64,000 nucleotides of DNA, taken from the NCBI RefSeq assembly GCF_036885605.1, contig NZ_CP142523.1, forward strand, positions 5,394,001 to 5,458,000, in the 5' to 3' direction. Positions within the stretch are counted from its first letter, which is position 1; each line of letters opens with the position of its first letter. The notes beneath the pieces were generated by a model. The model made no database searches and was not told where the DNA came from. It was given only the letters and a program-made list of their open reading frames with translations. This DNA is from Janthinobacterium sp. TB1-E2. GTDB lineage: Bacteria; Pseudomonadota; Gammaproteobacteria; Burkholderiales; Burkholderiaceae_D. Shown in pieces: positions 38,579-46,377 of this stretch. The position numbers were made by a program, and so were the translations under genes.

Positions 38579-39805
38579 ATGACCATGTATAACACGCCCG
38601 CCCTTTTAGTCCCACCAGAAATGCCGGTGGCAAACACTCGCCTCATCGAGTCAATTGAGCTATTCGCAGGCGCGGGTGGCTTGGCGCTTGGGTTCTCCAG
38701 CAATGATGTTCAACATCGTGCGGTCGTCGAATGGAACAGCCATGCCTGCAACACCCTACGCAATAACAAGCTTCATCGGGTGGCGCCAGTCAGCTATTGG
38801 CCCGACGTGACGGAAGGGGATGTGCGCAATTTCAACTACGCGAATCATGACAACATCGATCTGATCACCGGTGGACCACCGTGCCAACCTTTTTCCATGG
38901 GCGGCAAGCACGGTGGTTTTCTTGATGAACGAGATATGTTTCCGCAAGCGGTACGGGCTGTCCGAGAGGCAAGGCCACGAGCTTTCACCTTTGAAAATGT
39001 GCAGGGACTCAAACGTGCCGCGTTCGCCGATTACTTCAGCTATATCCTGCTGCAACTCGAATTTCCTTCCCAAGTAGCCAAAGCGAAAGAGCTATGGACG
39101 GAACACTTGGCAAGACTACAAAAACACAAGGCCAATGGCGCGGCAAGCGAATATCATGTTTATCATCGCCTGGTCAATGCGGCGAACTATGGTGTTCCTC
39201 AAAAGCGTATGCGGATCTTCTTCGTAGGATTCAGAGCCGATGTGCATCAACCTTGGGATTTCCCTGCAGAAACGCATAGCAGTGATGCGCTAATACTGAC
39301 AAAATGGGCAAGTGGAAGCTACTGGGAACGTCACCGCATCGCATCCAAACACCGCCCGCCACGACCTGATGGCATCGATAAAAAGATCCAGAAAATACTG
39401 GATGCGGATCATGGCGCCAACATGCTTGCCTGGCAAACCGTTAGAGATGCCATCTCCGATTTGCCCGATCCAGAACTATCCTCCGCGAAGACGCTCTTCC
39501 AAGCGCACCGATTCCAACCCGGTGCGAGGGCTTATGCGGGGCATACCGGCAGCCCAATTGATGAACCTGCCAAAGCGCTCAAGGCCGGTGATCACGGCGT
39601 TCCTGGCGGAGAAAACATGCTACGCCACAACGACGGTTCGGTGAGGTACTTTACGGTAAGGGAATCAGCACGCATTCAGACTTTCCCTGACAACTTTATA
39701 TTTGAAGGGACATGGTCCGAGACCATGCGCCAGCTTGGCAATGCCGTGCCTGTCAAATTGGCGGCAGCGATGGCTCGTGGGGTATGTGAGTTGTTAAGAG
39801 AGTGA
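38579..39805 (+). CDS. C5 cytosine DNA methyltransferase of an R-M system
   Basis: 408 residues. Methylates C5 of cytosine in its target to protect the genome from the convergent endonuclease. Motif I 'IELFAGAGGLALGFS', motif IV with catalytic Cys 'ITGGPPCQPFSMGGKHGG', motif VI 'AFTFENVQGL', motif VIII 'NYGVPQKRMRIFFVGFR' and motifs IX-X 'RQLGNAVPVKLAAAMARGV' are in order. The variable target-recognition region is about 250-330. ATGs at 38579, 38585 and 38621 are all possible and none has a clear ribosome site. By pairing with an Eco29kI-like enzyme, the target is probably CCGCGG. Confidence 0.95.
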   Translation: MTMYNTPALLVPPEMPVANTRLIESIELFAGAGGLALGFSSNDVQHRAVVEWNSHACNTLRNNKLHRVAPVSYWPDVTEGDVRNFNYANHDNIDLITGGPPCQPFSMGGKHGGFLDERDMFPQAVRAVREARPRAFTFENVQGLKRAAFADYFSYILLQLEFPSQVAKAKELWTEHLARLQKHKANGAASEYHVYHRLVNAANYGVPQKRMRIFFVGFRADVHQPWDFPAETHSSDALILTKWASGSYWERHRIASKHRPPRPDGIDKKIQKILDADHGANMLAWQTVRDAISDLPDPELSSAKTLFQAHRFQPGARAYAGHTGSPIDEPAKALKAGDHGVPGGENMLRHNDGSVRYFTVRESARIQTFPDNFIFEGTWSETMRQLGNAVPVKLAAAMARGVCELLRE

Positions 39806-39814
39806 AATTGGTTT

Positions 39815-39861
39815 TTGACAGTGCAGAAAAAGGCATGAAGAACATGCGATTTTCCTGTCAA
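39815..39861. terminator. Possible bidirectional terminator between convergent R-M genes
   Basis: Arms TTGACAG (39815-39821) and CTGTCAA (39855-39861) with a nested GCATG-AAGAA-CATGC hairpin (39833-39847). The left arm is preceded by T-rich and the right arm followed by A/T-rich DNA. It lies between the methyltransferase and endonuclease stops. Confidence 0.5.
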
Positions 39862-39891
39862 TTTGAAGAGTAAAATCAGGCAAAATCTTCG

Positions 39892-40812
39892 TTACTTATC
39901 CGAAGGCGTGCTGACTTCCGCTGCGACCTGATCGAACAAAACACCCCCTTTTGCAGGGGTAAAGAAACGCTCTCGGTTAATCTGACGCATATCGCTCATG
40001 ATGCGCTCGAAAATCTGATGAACGTCCGTGTAAGGCAAGTGACGTGTCAGGTGGCCGGCAATCTGGTCATTAATCGTCTCGGGTGATTTCTGGTTTTCAA
40101 AAGTTTTGTCGGCCCACTCACGCCCTGGGTGCATAGTATCCCAAGGGGATCGTTTATTGACACGCGTATCAGAACTGTCGCCGTGCTTTCCCAAACCAAA
40201 GCAAATCTTTGTTTCCGAGTTCCAGATCGGTTTGAAAAAATTGATCAAATAGTCCTCAGCCGATTTTTGATAGCCACTTTGCACAATCAAAAAGCGACAT
40301 TCAAAATCTTCAATCTTCAGCGTCGTGGTCGCTTTTCGAATACTTTTGGCATGCTCATTAAGTCGCGCCGACAGCTTGGTTCCTTGTGTCACCGCATCCT
40401 TCGCGCCTTGCCGATCAGGGTCGGCCTTTCCCACATAAATGGGATGATCCATGTCCTTGAGCGGCAGGTACGGCGGGAAATCACCTCGATAATAGATCGC
40501 ATACACACCCGCGCCATAAAAGTCAGGGATGGCCGCCAGCGAATGCCGTTCCTGCGCGACCATGGTCAAAGCCACTACCCTGCCGGCGGTGTTGGGATCG
40601 GATGGATCGAAAATTGACTCCGGCCGCCAGACGGGATCCAGCTTCTCCGTAGTAGCCTTGATCTCCGAGACCACCTTTTCCAGCTCCAAACGAATTTTCT
40701 TAAGACTCCTTGCATCATTCCCCGCATCGGCATTGCTGATGCGGTGGGCCAGAGTTTGCAACTCGGCAAGCATGCTTTCGAGAGGGAGAACTGCTTTTTT
40801 ACTTGTGGCCAT
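39892..40812 (-). CDS. Eco29kI-like type II restriction endonuclease (GIY-YIG)
   Basis: 306 residues. The GIY-YIG nuclease core is visible: 'FYGAGVYAIYYRGDFPPYLP' then 'HPIYVGKADP' (the second half is normally YIG), followed by catalytic Arg/His region 'TKLSARLNEHAKSI' and 'FECRFLIVQSGYQKSAEDYLINFFKPIWN', where Glu-186-type metal ligand and Asn of the family are expected. The C-terminal 'NKRSPWDTMHPGREWA' is an Eco29kI-family signature. Eco29kI cuts CCGC^GG; target identity is inferred. It converges on the methyltransferase gene 86 bases away. Confidence 0.9.
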   Translation of the reverse strand: MATSKKAVLPLESMLAELQTLAHRISNADAGNDARSLKKIRLELEKVVSEIKATTEKLDPVWRPESIFDPSDPNTAGRVVALTMVAQERHSLAAIPDFYGAGVYAIYYRGDFPPYLPLKDMDHPIYVGKADPDRQGAKDAVTQGTKLSARLNEHAKSIRKATTTLKIEDFECRFLIVQSGYQKSAEDYLINFFKPIWNSETKICFGLGKHGDSSDTRVNKRSPWDTMHPGREWADKTFENQKSPETINDQIAGHLTRHLPYTDVHQIFERIMSDMRQINRERFFTPAKGGVLFDQVAAEVSTPSDK

Positions 40813-40865
40813 CTAATTCCTTATTCTCTTCAGTATTTGATATTTTCGTTCACACAACACAAGGA

Positions 40866-41390
40866 CTAAGAAAAACTCTTGCGATAGATATTGATGTCCT
40901 TGCCGACGATGGGCTGGCGCGAAAAGCGTTCGAAGCGCAAACCGAGCTTGTTGATCAAGTTGATCGAAGGCTGGTTCTGCGGCGACACGAGGCCATACAC
41001 AGCCGGCAGGCATAGCACGTCGCGCGCATGGCGCAGCACGCTAGCTGCAGCCTCCCAGGCCAGGCCTTGGCCGCAATACGCGGGCAGCAGCGCGTAGCCG
41101 ATATCGGGGCCCGGCATGGTGGCGCGCTTGATCAGGCCGCACATGCCGATTGCCACGTTGTCAGCGCGGTGCTCGACGATATAGAAAGAGTAGCCGAGTT
41201 CCTGCTGCTGCGCGATCGGCCCCGTTTCCAGCGCCGCGCGCGCCGCGTCCACGGTATGGATCTGGCGGTCGCCGATGGTGGCCAGCCAGGTCGGCTCGTT
41301 CACCAGCCCGAGGAAAAACGCCGCGTCATCGACGCTGGCGGTGCGCAGACGCAGACGGGGCGTCTCGATCACGGTGACGGCGCCGCTCAT
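40866..41390 (-). CDS. GNAT acetyltransferase, RimJ/RimL-like
   Basis: 174 residues from ATG 41390, which overlaps the preceding stop (ATGA). The start 'VIETPRLRLRTASVDDAAFFLGLVNEPTW' is typical of RimJ/RimL-type acetyltransferases. Motif A is 'PDIGYALLPAYCGQGLAWEA' and motif B is 'VSPQNQPSINLINKLGLRF'. Its substrate is unknown; related enzymes act on ribosomal protein or antibiotic amines. It forms a pair with the next acetyltransferase gene. Confidence 0.88.
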   Translation of the reverse strand: MSGAVTVIETPRLRLRTASVDDAAFFLGLVNEPTWLATIGDRQIHTVDAARAALETGPIAQQQELGYSFYIVEHRADNVAIGMCGLIKRATMPGPDIGYALLPAYCGQGLAWEAAASVLRHARDVLCLPAVYGLVSPQNQPSINLINKLGLRFERFSRQPIVGKDINIYRKSFS

Positions 41391-41905
41391 GCCGGCCACT
41401 GCATCGGGTCGGTCAGCAGCTGGTACATCACGTAGGCGTCGACATAGCCGAGCTGCGCGTGGCGGTAGGCCAGCGGCAAGGTGGCGACCACCGTGAAGCC
41501 CAGTTTTTTCCACAAGGTGACGGCGGCCAGATTGGTGCTAACGACGAAGTTGAACTGCATCGCCAGATAGCCCGCGCGGCGCGCTTCTTCCATGCAGTGC
41601 ACGCCCAGCAGGCGGCCCACGCCGACGCCCTGCGCGGCCGGGTCGACCATGAACGAGGCATTGGCCACATGCGATCCATGGCCAGGCTGGTTCGCCACCA
41701 GCTTGTACATGCCCAGCAGGCGCTCCGTGCCCATGGTGGCGACAAAGCTTTGCACGCCGGGGCCGAACCAGTAGGCGTGGCATGCTTCGCGCGTGGTATC
41801 GGCGGGGAAGGAATACGTGTCGCCGCCGGCCACCAGGGTCTGGAAGATCGGCCACATGGCGTCGAAATCGGCTTCGCTGGCCGGGCGGATATCAATTTCT
41901 TTCAA
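41387..41905 (-). CDS. GNAT-family acetyltransferase
   Basis: 172 residues. 'IDIRPASEADFDAMWPIFQTLVAGGDTYSFP' and 'FGPGVQSFVAT' open the fold; the acetyl-CoA motif is 'ASFMVDPAAQGVGVGRLLG' (Q-x-x-G-x-G). 'NFVVSTNLAAVTLWKKLGFTVV' is motif B with the usual Asn. The sequence resembles phosphinothricin/phosphonate-type or general small-molecule acetyltransferases. It precedes and overlaps the second GNAT gene, and follows the deaminase gene. Confidence 0.9.
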   Translation of the reverse strand: MKEIDIRPASEADFDAMWPIFQTLVAGGDTYSFPADTTREACHAYWFGPGVQSFVATMGTERLLGMYKLVANQPGHGSHVANASFMVDPAAQGVGVGRLLGVHCMEEARRAGYLAMQFNFVVSTNLAAVTLWKKLGFTVVATLPLAYRHAQLGYVDAYVMYQLLTDPMQWPA

Positions 41906-41941
41906 GTCGGTGCTCCCGATAACAAGTGATGGCTGATTGTA

Positions 41942-43216
41942 TCAGCGGCCCAGGCGGAAGTTCACGCTGTCCGGACGCCCCGGCAAGTGCAGGCGCGATT
42001 GCGCGCGCGGCGCTTCGCTGACGATTTTCCCGCGGCGCAGCACCAGGCGCCGCGCCGCGCGCAGGCGCAGCGCTTCCACGGTACTGCCACAATCGAGGAT
42101 CAGCAAGTCCGCATGGCAGCCGGGCGCGATGCCGTAGCCGTCGAGGCCCAGGATGCGCGCCGGCGTTTCCGTCACGGCCAGGAAGCAGTCGTGCATCGCT
42201 TGCTGGCCCGTCATCTGCGCCACGTGCAAACCCATGTGCGCCACTTCCAGCATGTCGCCCGAACCGAGGCTGTACCACGGGTCCATCACGCAGTCGTGGC
42301 CAAAGGCGACGGGGATGCCAGCGGCCAGCATCTCGGGCACGCGCGTCATGCCGCGCCGCTTCGGATACGTATCGTGGCGCGCCTGCAAGGTGATGTTGAT
42401 GAGCGGATTGGCGATGGCCGCCACGCCCGCCTCGCGGATCAGGGGCAGCAGTTTGCTCACATAATAATTGTCCATCGAATGCATGGACGTCAGGTGCGAG
42501 CCCGTCACCCTGCCCTGCATGCCAAGGCGCTGGCTGTGGAAGGCCAGGGTTTCGATGTGGCGCGACAGCGGGTCGTCCGACTCGTCGCAATGCATGTCGA
42601 CCATCAGGCCACGTTCGCAGGCGAATTCGCACAGCAGGCGCACGGATTCCGCGCCGTCCGCCATGGTGCGCTCGAAATGCGGGATGCCGCCCACCACGTC
42701 GACGCCCATGGCGATCGCGCGCTTCAGATTGTCGAAGGCGCCGGGACTGCGCAGGATGCCGTCCTGCGGGAAGGCCACCAGCTGCAAATCGAGATATGGC
42801 GCGACTTGCCGCTTGACGTCGAGCAGCGCTTCGACGGCCAGCAGGCGCGGGTCGCAGATATCGACGTGCGAGCGGATGGCCAGCAAGCCGCGCGCCACGG
42901 CCCAGTCGCAATACTGCAAGGCGCGATCCACAAGCGCCTGCTGCGTCAATTGCGGCTTCAGCTCGCCCCACAGGGCGATGCCTTCGAGCAGGGTGCCGGA
43001 GGCGTTTACGCGCGGCAAGCCATAGCTGAGCGTGGCGTCCATGTGGAAGTGGGCGTCGACGAACGGCGGCGTGACGAGGTCGCCCTCGGCGTCGATCTCT
43101 TGCGCGCCCGTCACGGGCAAGGCGGTGCCGACGGCGGCGATGCGGCCGCCCTCGATGGCGATATCGATGGCGCGGCGCCCGTCGGGCAGACTGGCATTGC
43201 GGATGACAAGGTCCAT
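41942..43216 (-). CDS. codA: Cytosine deaminase-type amidohydrolase
   Basis: 424 residues from ATG 43216, preceded by AAGGAG at the right spacing. CodA hydrolyses cytosine to uracil and ammonia using Fe or Zn. The metal motif 'DAHFHMDATLSYGLP' (HxH-D), 'SGTLLEGIALWGELKP', 'VDMHCDESDDPLSRHIETLA' (His-Glu) and the C-terminal Asp-His pair in 'AFGHDCVMDPWYSLGSGDML' match E. coli CodA, which is 427 residues. Related creatinine/isocytosine deaminases are possible. No transporter lies beside it. Confidence 0.86.
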   Translation of the reverse strand: MDLVIRNASLPDGRRAIDIAIEGGRIAAVGTALPVTGAQEIDAEGDLVTPPFVDAHFHMDATLSYGLPRVNASGTLLEGIALWGELKPQLTQQALVDRALQYCDWAVARGLLAIRSHVDICDPRLLAVEALLDVKRQVAPYLDLQLVAFPQDGILRSPGAFDNLKRAIAMGVDVVGGIPHFERTMADGAESVRLLCEFACERGLMVDMHCDESDDPLSRHIETLAFHSQRLGMQGRVTGSHLTSMHSMDNYYVSKLLPLIREAGVAAIANPLINITLQARHDTYPKRRGMTRVPEMLAAGIPVAFGHDCVMDPWYSLGSGDMLEVAHMGLHVAQMTGQQAMHDCFLAVTETPARILGLDGYGIAPGCHADLLILDCGSTVEALRLRAARRLVLRRGKIVSEAPRAQSRLHLPGRPDSVNFRLGR

Positions 43217-43596
43217 GCGGACACTCCTTCGGTTGACTACGATACCTGGTGTTTCGAGTGCATTGTCATCGTATCTTTTCAAGCATGCTGCAGTGCAAGA
43301 ATACAGTCACTGGCAAAAGCGTAGCCATAGATTCCCTGACAACGCTTTGCGCACGCGCAAACTTACCGCAAATGCTGCCAGGCGCATGAATGAAGCCGGC
43401 ACGCGGTACACGCCCTTGAGAAAATAGCTTTCAACTAACTCGAATCACCGCTAGAATATTCATATTGCGTTGCATCATAAAAAGTCTATGATCAGCTGTT
43501 TAGCACGCTACCTACTTTACAAAACGCGGCCAACTCTGGTTTTCGGGATTTTGCAGAGCGTTTTGCCAGCATTTTAATCCGTACAAAGGAGTAAAT
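43217..43596. other. Intergenic region upstream of the phasin gene
   Basis: 380 bases between divergent genes. It contains the palindrome TTTGCGC-AC-GCGCAAA (43346-43361), and a possible promoter TTTCAA-17-TAGAAT (about 43429-43457). GGAG precedes the phasin ATG. I recognise no gene. Confidence 0.5.
43346..43361. promoter_or_regulatory. TTTGCGC palindrome upstream of phasin
   Basis: TTTGCGC (43346-43352), AC, GCGCAAA (43355-43361): a perfect 7-bp inverted repeat. The related palindrome GTTTGCGCAAAC lies at 1640-1651. It may bind a common regulator of unknown identity. Confidence 0.45.
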
Positions 43597-44460
43597 ATGT
43601 TTCCGCTTCCTGAACAATTTTCCAGCGCCGCCAAGTCGCAACTGGAAAGCCAGCTGCAAATCTTCAGCACCCTCACCAGCAAAGTCTTTGAAAGCGCCGA
43701 GAAAATCATCGCGCTGAACCTGAACGCCGGCAAGGCCGCCATCTCGCAGACGGCGGAAACGGCGCAGCAGCTACTGGTAACGCAGGACCCGCGCGACTTC
43801 TTCAGCTACAGCACCAGCCAGGCGCAACCGAACATCGAAAGCGTGCTGGCCTACAGCCGCCAGCTGTTCGGCATCGCCTCGAGCACCCAGGCGGAATTGC
43901 TGGCTTCGGCCAAGGCCCGCCTCGACGAAGCCGCGCCTGTCGCCGCACCCGCTCCTGCCGCAGCCAAGCCTGCGCTGGCAGCTGTACCTGCGCCTGCCGC
44001 TGTGCCTGCACCATCGCCAGCGCCAGCAGCGGCACCAGCGCCCGTTGCCGCCAAGCCTGCCGAAGTAGCCAAGCCTGCCGCCGCGCCGGCGGCCAAACCA
44101 GAAGCAGCGCCTGCCAAGGCTGCCGAGAAAGCCGCCGACAAGCCAGCCGTGAAAGCGGTGGAAGCCAAGCCGGCGGCCAAACCGGCAGCCAAGCCGGAAG
44201 CGGCCAAGCCCGCACCTGCCGCTGCACCAGCGCCAGCGAAAGCCGCCGCGCCGGCACCGGCCAAGCCTGCCGCAAAACCATTTCCTTCGAGCAAACCGGC
44301 CGCCAAGCCAGCCAGCGCCGCCGGCAAGACCGTGGCCAAGGCCGCCGTGAAGCACGCCCCTGCGCCAGCCGCCAAGCCGGCAGCCAAGGCAGCGCCCAAA
44401 GGCACGCCATCGAAACAGCTCGACATGCTGGGTGGCGCCAAAGGCAGCGGCCGCAAGTAA
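43597..44460 (+). CDS. Phasin with long Ala/Pro/Lys tail
   Basis: 287 residues. Residues 1 to about 110 form a helical phasin domain ('MFPLPEQFSSAAKSQLESQL', 'SKVFESAEKIIALNLNAGKAA', 'ISQTAETAQQLLVTQDPRDF', 'VLAYSRQLFGIASSTQAELL'), which coats polyhydroxyalkanoate granules. From about 113 on, the sequence is low-complexity AAPAPAAAKPA repeats rich in Lys, ending in 'KQLDMLGGAKGSGRK'. The tail resembles the basic PAKKA-type linkers that can bind nucleoid DNA. The gene has a good terminator. It indicates a PHA-storing cell. Confidence 0.9.
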   Translation: MFPLPEQFSSAAKSQLESQLQIFSTLTSKVFESAEKIIALNLNAGKAAISQTAETAQQLLVTQDPRDFFSYSTSQAQPNIESVLAYSRQLFGIASSTQAELLASAKARLDEAAPVAAPAPAAAKPALAAVPAPAAVPAPSPAPAAAPAPVAAKPAEVAKPAAAPAAKPEAAPAKAAEKAADKPAVKAVEAKPAAKPAAKPEAAKPAPAAAPAPAKAAAPAPAKPAAKPFPSSKPAAKPASAAGKTVAKAAVKHAPAPAAKPAAKAAPKGTPSKQLDMLGGAKGSGRK

Positions 44461-44490
44461 GCCTCGCGCACAGCACTGACGCAGCAAAAC

Positions 44491-44512
44491 AACGGGCTAC
44501 GGCCCGTTTTTT
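44491..44512 (+). terminator. Intrinsic terminator after phasin
   Basis: AACGGGC (44491-44497), TACG-type loop, GCCCGTT (44502-44508) then TTTT (to 44512). A compact Rho-independent terminator. Confidence 0.92.
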
Positions 44513-44625
44513 GCGTGCCCGTCCACAGCGCGCTTTTCCGCCTTGTTGTATCCTACGCGTACTTTCCGTCCGCGTGCCCGTCCTTCCGCCCCGCGACACC
44601 CCATTACTAAAAACAAAAGGTAACC

Positions 44626-46377
44626 ATGAGTTTATCGAGGCTCATCGCCGGCTTCGTGCGTCAGCATTGGCCGGCGTATGCCGCCGCTGCCGTCATGCTG
44701 ACAGGCGTGGCAACACTGACCGTCTGGATCCCGCGCCGCGTGGGCGCCATCATCGACGCGCTGGCCGCCCACCGCATGACGGCGGCCGAACTGTGGCTTG
44801 AGCTGCTGACCCTGCTCGCCGTCGGCGTCGTCATCTACTTCCTGCGCGTGGGCTGGCGCATCACCCTGTTCAAGGCCGCCTACCAGCTGGGCGTGATGCT
44901 GCGCACGCGCTTCTACACGCGCATGTCGCAGCAGGGCGCGTCGTTCTACCAGAACCAGCGCACGGGCGACCTGATGGCGCTGGCGACGAACGACATCGAC
45001 GCCATCGAAATGGCCGCAGGCGAAGCCATGCTGGCCGGCTTCGACGGCACCCTGACCCTGCTGATGGTGCTCGGCATCATGCTGCTGGGCGTGGACTGGC
45101 GCCTGGCCTGCATCGCCCTCTTGCCCTTCCCCTTGATGGGACTGGCCTTCTGGCGCATCTCGAGCCATATCCACACGGCGTCGACGGATTCCTTAAAGCG
45201 CTTTGCCGCGCTGAACGACCATGTGCAGGAATCGCTGTCGGGCGTGCGCACCTTGCGCGCGCTGGGCCTGGAAGAGCGCAGCAGCAAGCAGTTTTCCACG
45301 CTGGCCGGCCACGCAGCCAACGCCAGCCTGACGGCGCAGCGCTGGGAAGCGGCGTACGAACCGGCCGTCGGCCTGACCCTGACGGCCGCCACGGCTCTGA
45401 CCCTGGGCCTGGGCGGCTACCTCGTGTGGCAAGACCAGCTGACCATCGGCGCGCTGACAAGCTTTTCCATGTACCTGGGCCAGCTGATCTGGCCCATGTT
45501 CGCCGCCGGCTGGGTACTGTCCCTGATCGAACGGGGCCGCGCCGCCTGGCAGCGCTTGCAGCCGATGCTGGACGCGCCGCTGGCCATCGACGACCACGGC
45601 ACTATCGCCACGCTCACGCCCGGCCCCCTGCAATTGCAGGACGTCGGCTTTGCCTACGCGGGCCAGACGGCGCCGGCGCTGTCCGGCATCTCGCTGCGTT
45701 TGCAACCGGGCCAGACCCTGGGCCTCGTCGGTCCGACGGGCAGCGGCAAGTCGACCCTGCTGCGCGTGCTGCTGCGCCAGGTGACGCCGCAATCGGGCAC
45801 GGCCACGTGGAATGGCCAGCCGCTCGACGCCTACACCCTGCACGCGCTGCGCGCTGCCATCAGCTGGGTGCCGCAGGAGTCGTTCCTGTTCTCCGCCACC
45901 ATCGCCGACAATATCGCCCTGGCCCGTCCCGGCGCCACGCGCGAGGAAGTGGAACGGGCAGCGCAGCTGGCCGACATCCACGACGATATCCTTCAATTTC
46001 CCGAAGGCTATGCCACCCACGTGGGCGAGAAAGGCATCACCCTGTCCGGCGGCCAGCGCCAGCGCGTGGCGATTGCACGGGCCCTGCTGGCCGACAACGG
46101 CTTGCTGCTGCTCGATGACGCGCTGTCCGCCGTCGATACGGGCACGGAAACGCGCATCCTGCAGCACCTGGAAGAACTGCGCGCGCGCCGCCCCGAGCGC
46201 AGCGCCATCATCGCCAGCCACCGCCTGAGCGCCGTCGTCAACGCGGACCTGATCCTGGTCCTGCGCGACGGCCACGTCACGGAAACGGGCAACCACGACG
46301 CGCTGATGCAGCGCGACGGCTGGTATGCCAGCCAGTGGCGCTATCAACAACTGGAGGCCAGCCTCGATGCCATCTAA
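44626..46377 (+). CDS. mdlA: ABC exporter half-transporter, MdlA-type
   Basis: 583 residues: six TM segments (first ~300) fused to an ATPase. Exporter family of drug/lipid type, forming a heterodimer with the next gene. Walker A 'LVGPTGSGKSTLLRVLLRQV', signature 'ITLSGGQRQRVAIARALL', and Walker B 'LLLLDDALSAVDTGTETRIL', in which the catalytic Glu is Asp (DDALS), a known feature of MdlA-type subunits. The H-loop 'AIIASHRLSAVV' is present. It overlaps mdlB by 11 bases. Confidence 0.92.
   Translation: MSLSRLIAGFVRQHWPAYAAAAVMLTGVATLTVWIPRRVGAIIDALAAHRMTAAELWLELLTLLAVGVVIYFLRVGWRITLFKAAYQLGVMLRTRFYTRMSQQGASFYQNQRTGDLMALATNDIDAIEMAAGEAMLAGFDGTLTLLMVLGIMLLGVDWRLACIALLPFPLMGLAFWRISSHIHTASTDSLKRFAALNDHVQESLSGVRTLRALGLEERSSKQFSTLAGHAANASLTAQRWEAAYEPAVGLTLTAATALTLGLGGYLVWQDQLTIGALTSFSMYLGQLIWPMFAAGWVLSLIERGRAAWQRLQPMLDAPLAIDDHGTIATLTPGPLQLQDVGFAYAGQTAPALSGISLRLQPGQTLGLVGPTGSGKSTLLRVLLRQVTPQSGTATWNGQPLDAYTLHALRAAISWVPQESFLFSATIADNIALARPGATREEVERAAQLADIHDDILQFPEGYATHVGEKGITLSGGQRQRVAIARALLADNGLLLLDDALSAVDTGTETRILQHLEELRARRPERSAIIASHRLSAVVNADLILVLRDGHVTETGNHDALMQRDGWYASQWRYQQLEASLDAI

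Noticed and set aside
38412..38633. 73-codon minus-strand frame as a control protein for the R-M system
   Set aside because: No helix-turn-helix or other motif, and it overlaps the methyltransferase start.
43900..44460. Repetitive DNA in the phasin tail as a CRISPR or tandem repeat array
   Set aside because: Units are irregular and in frame, encoding Ala/Pro/Lys; there are no constant repeats with unique spacers.
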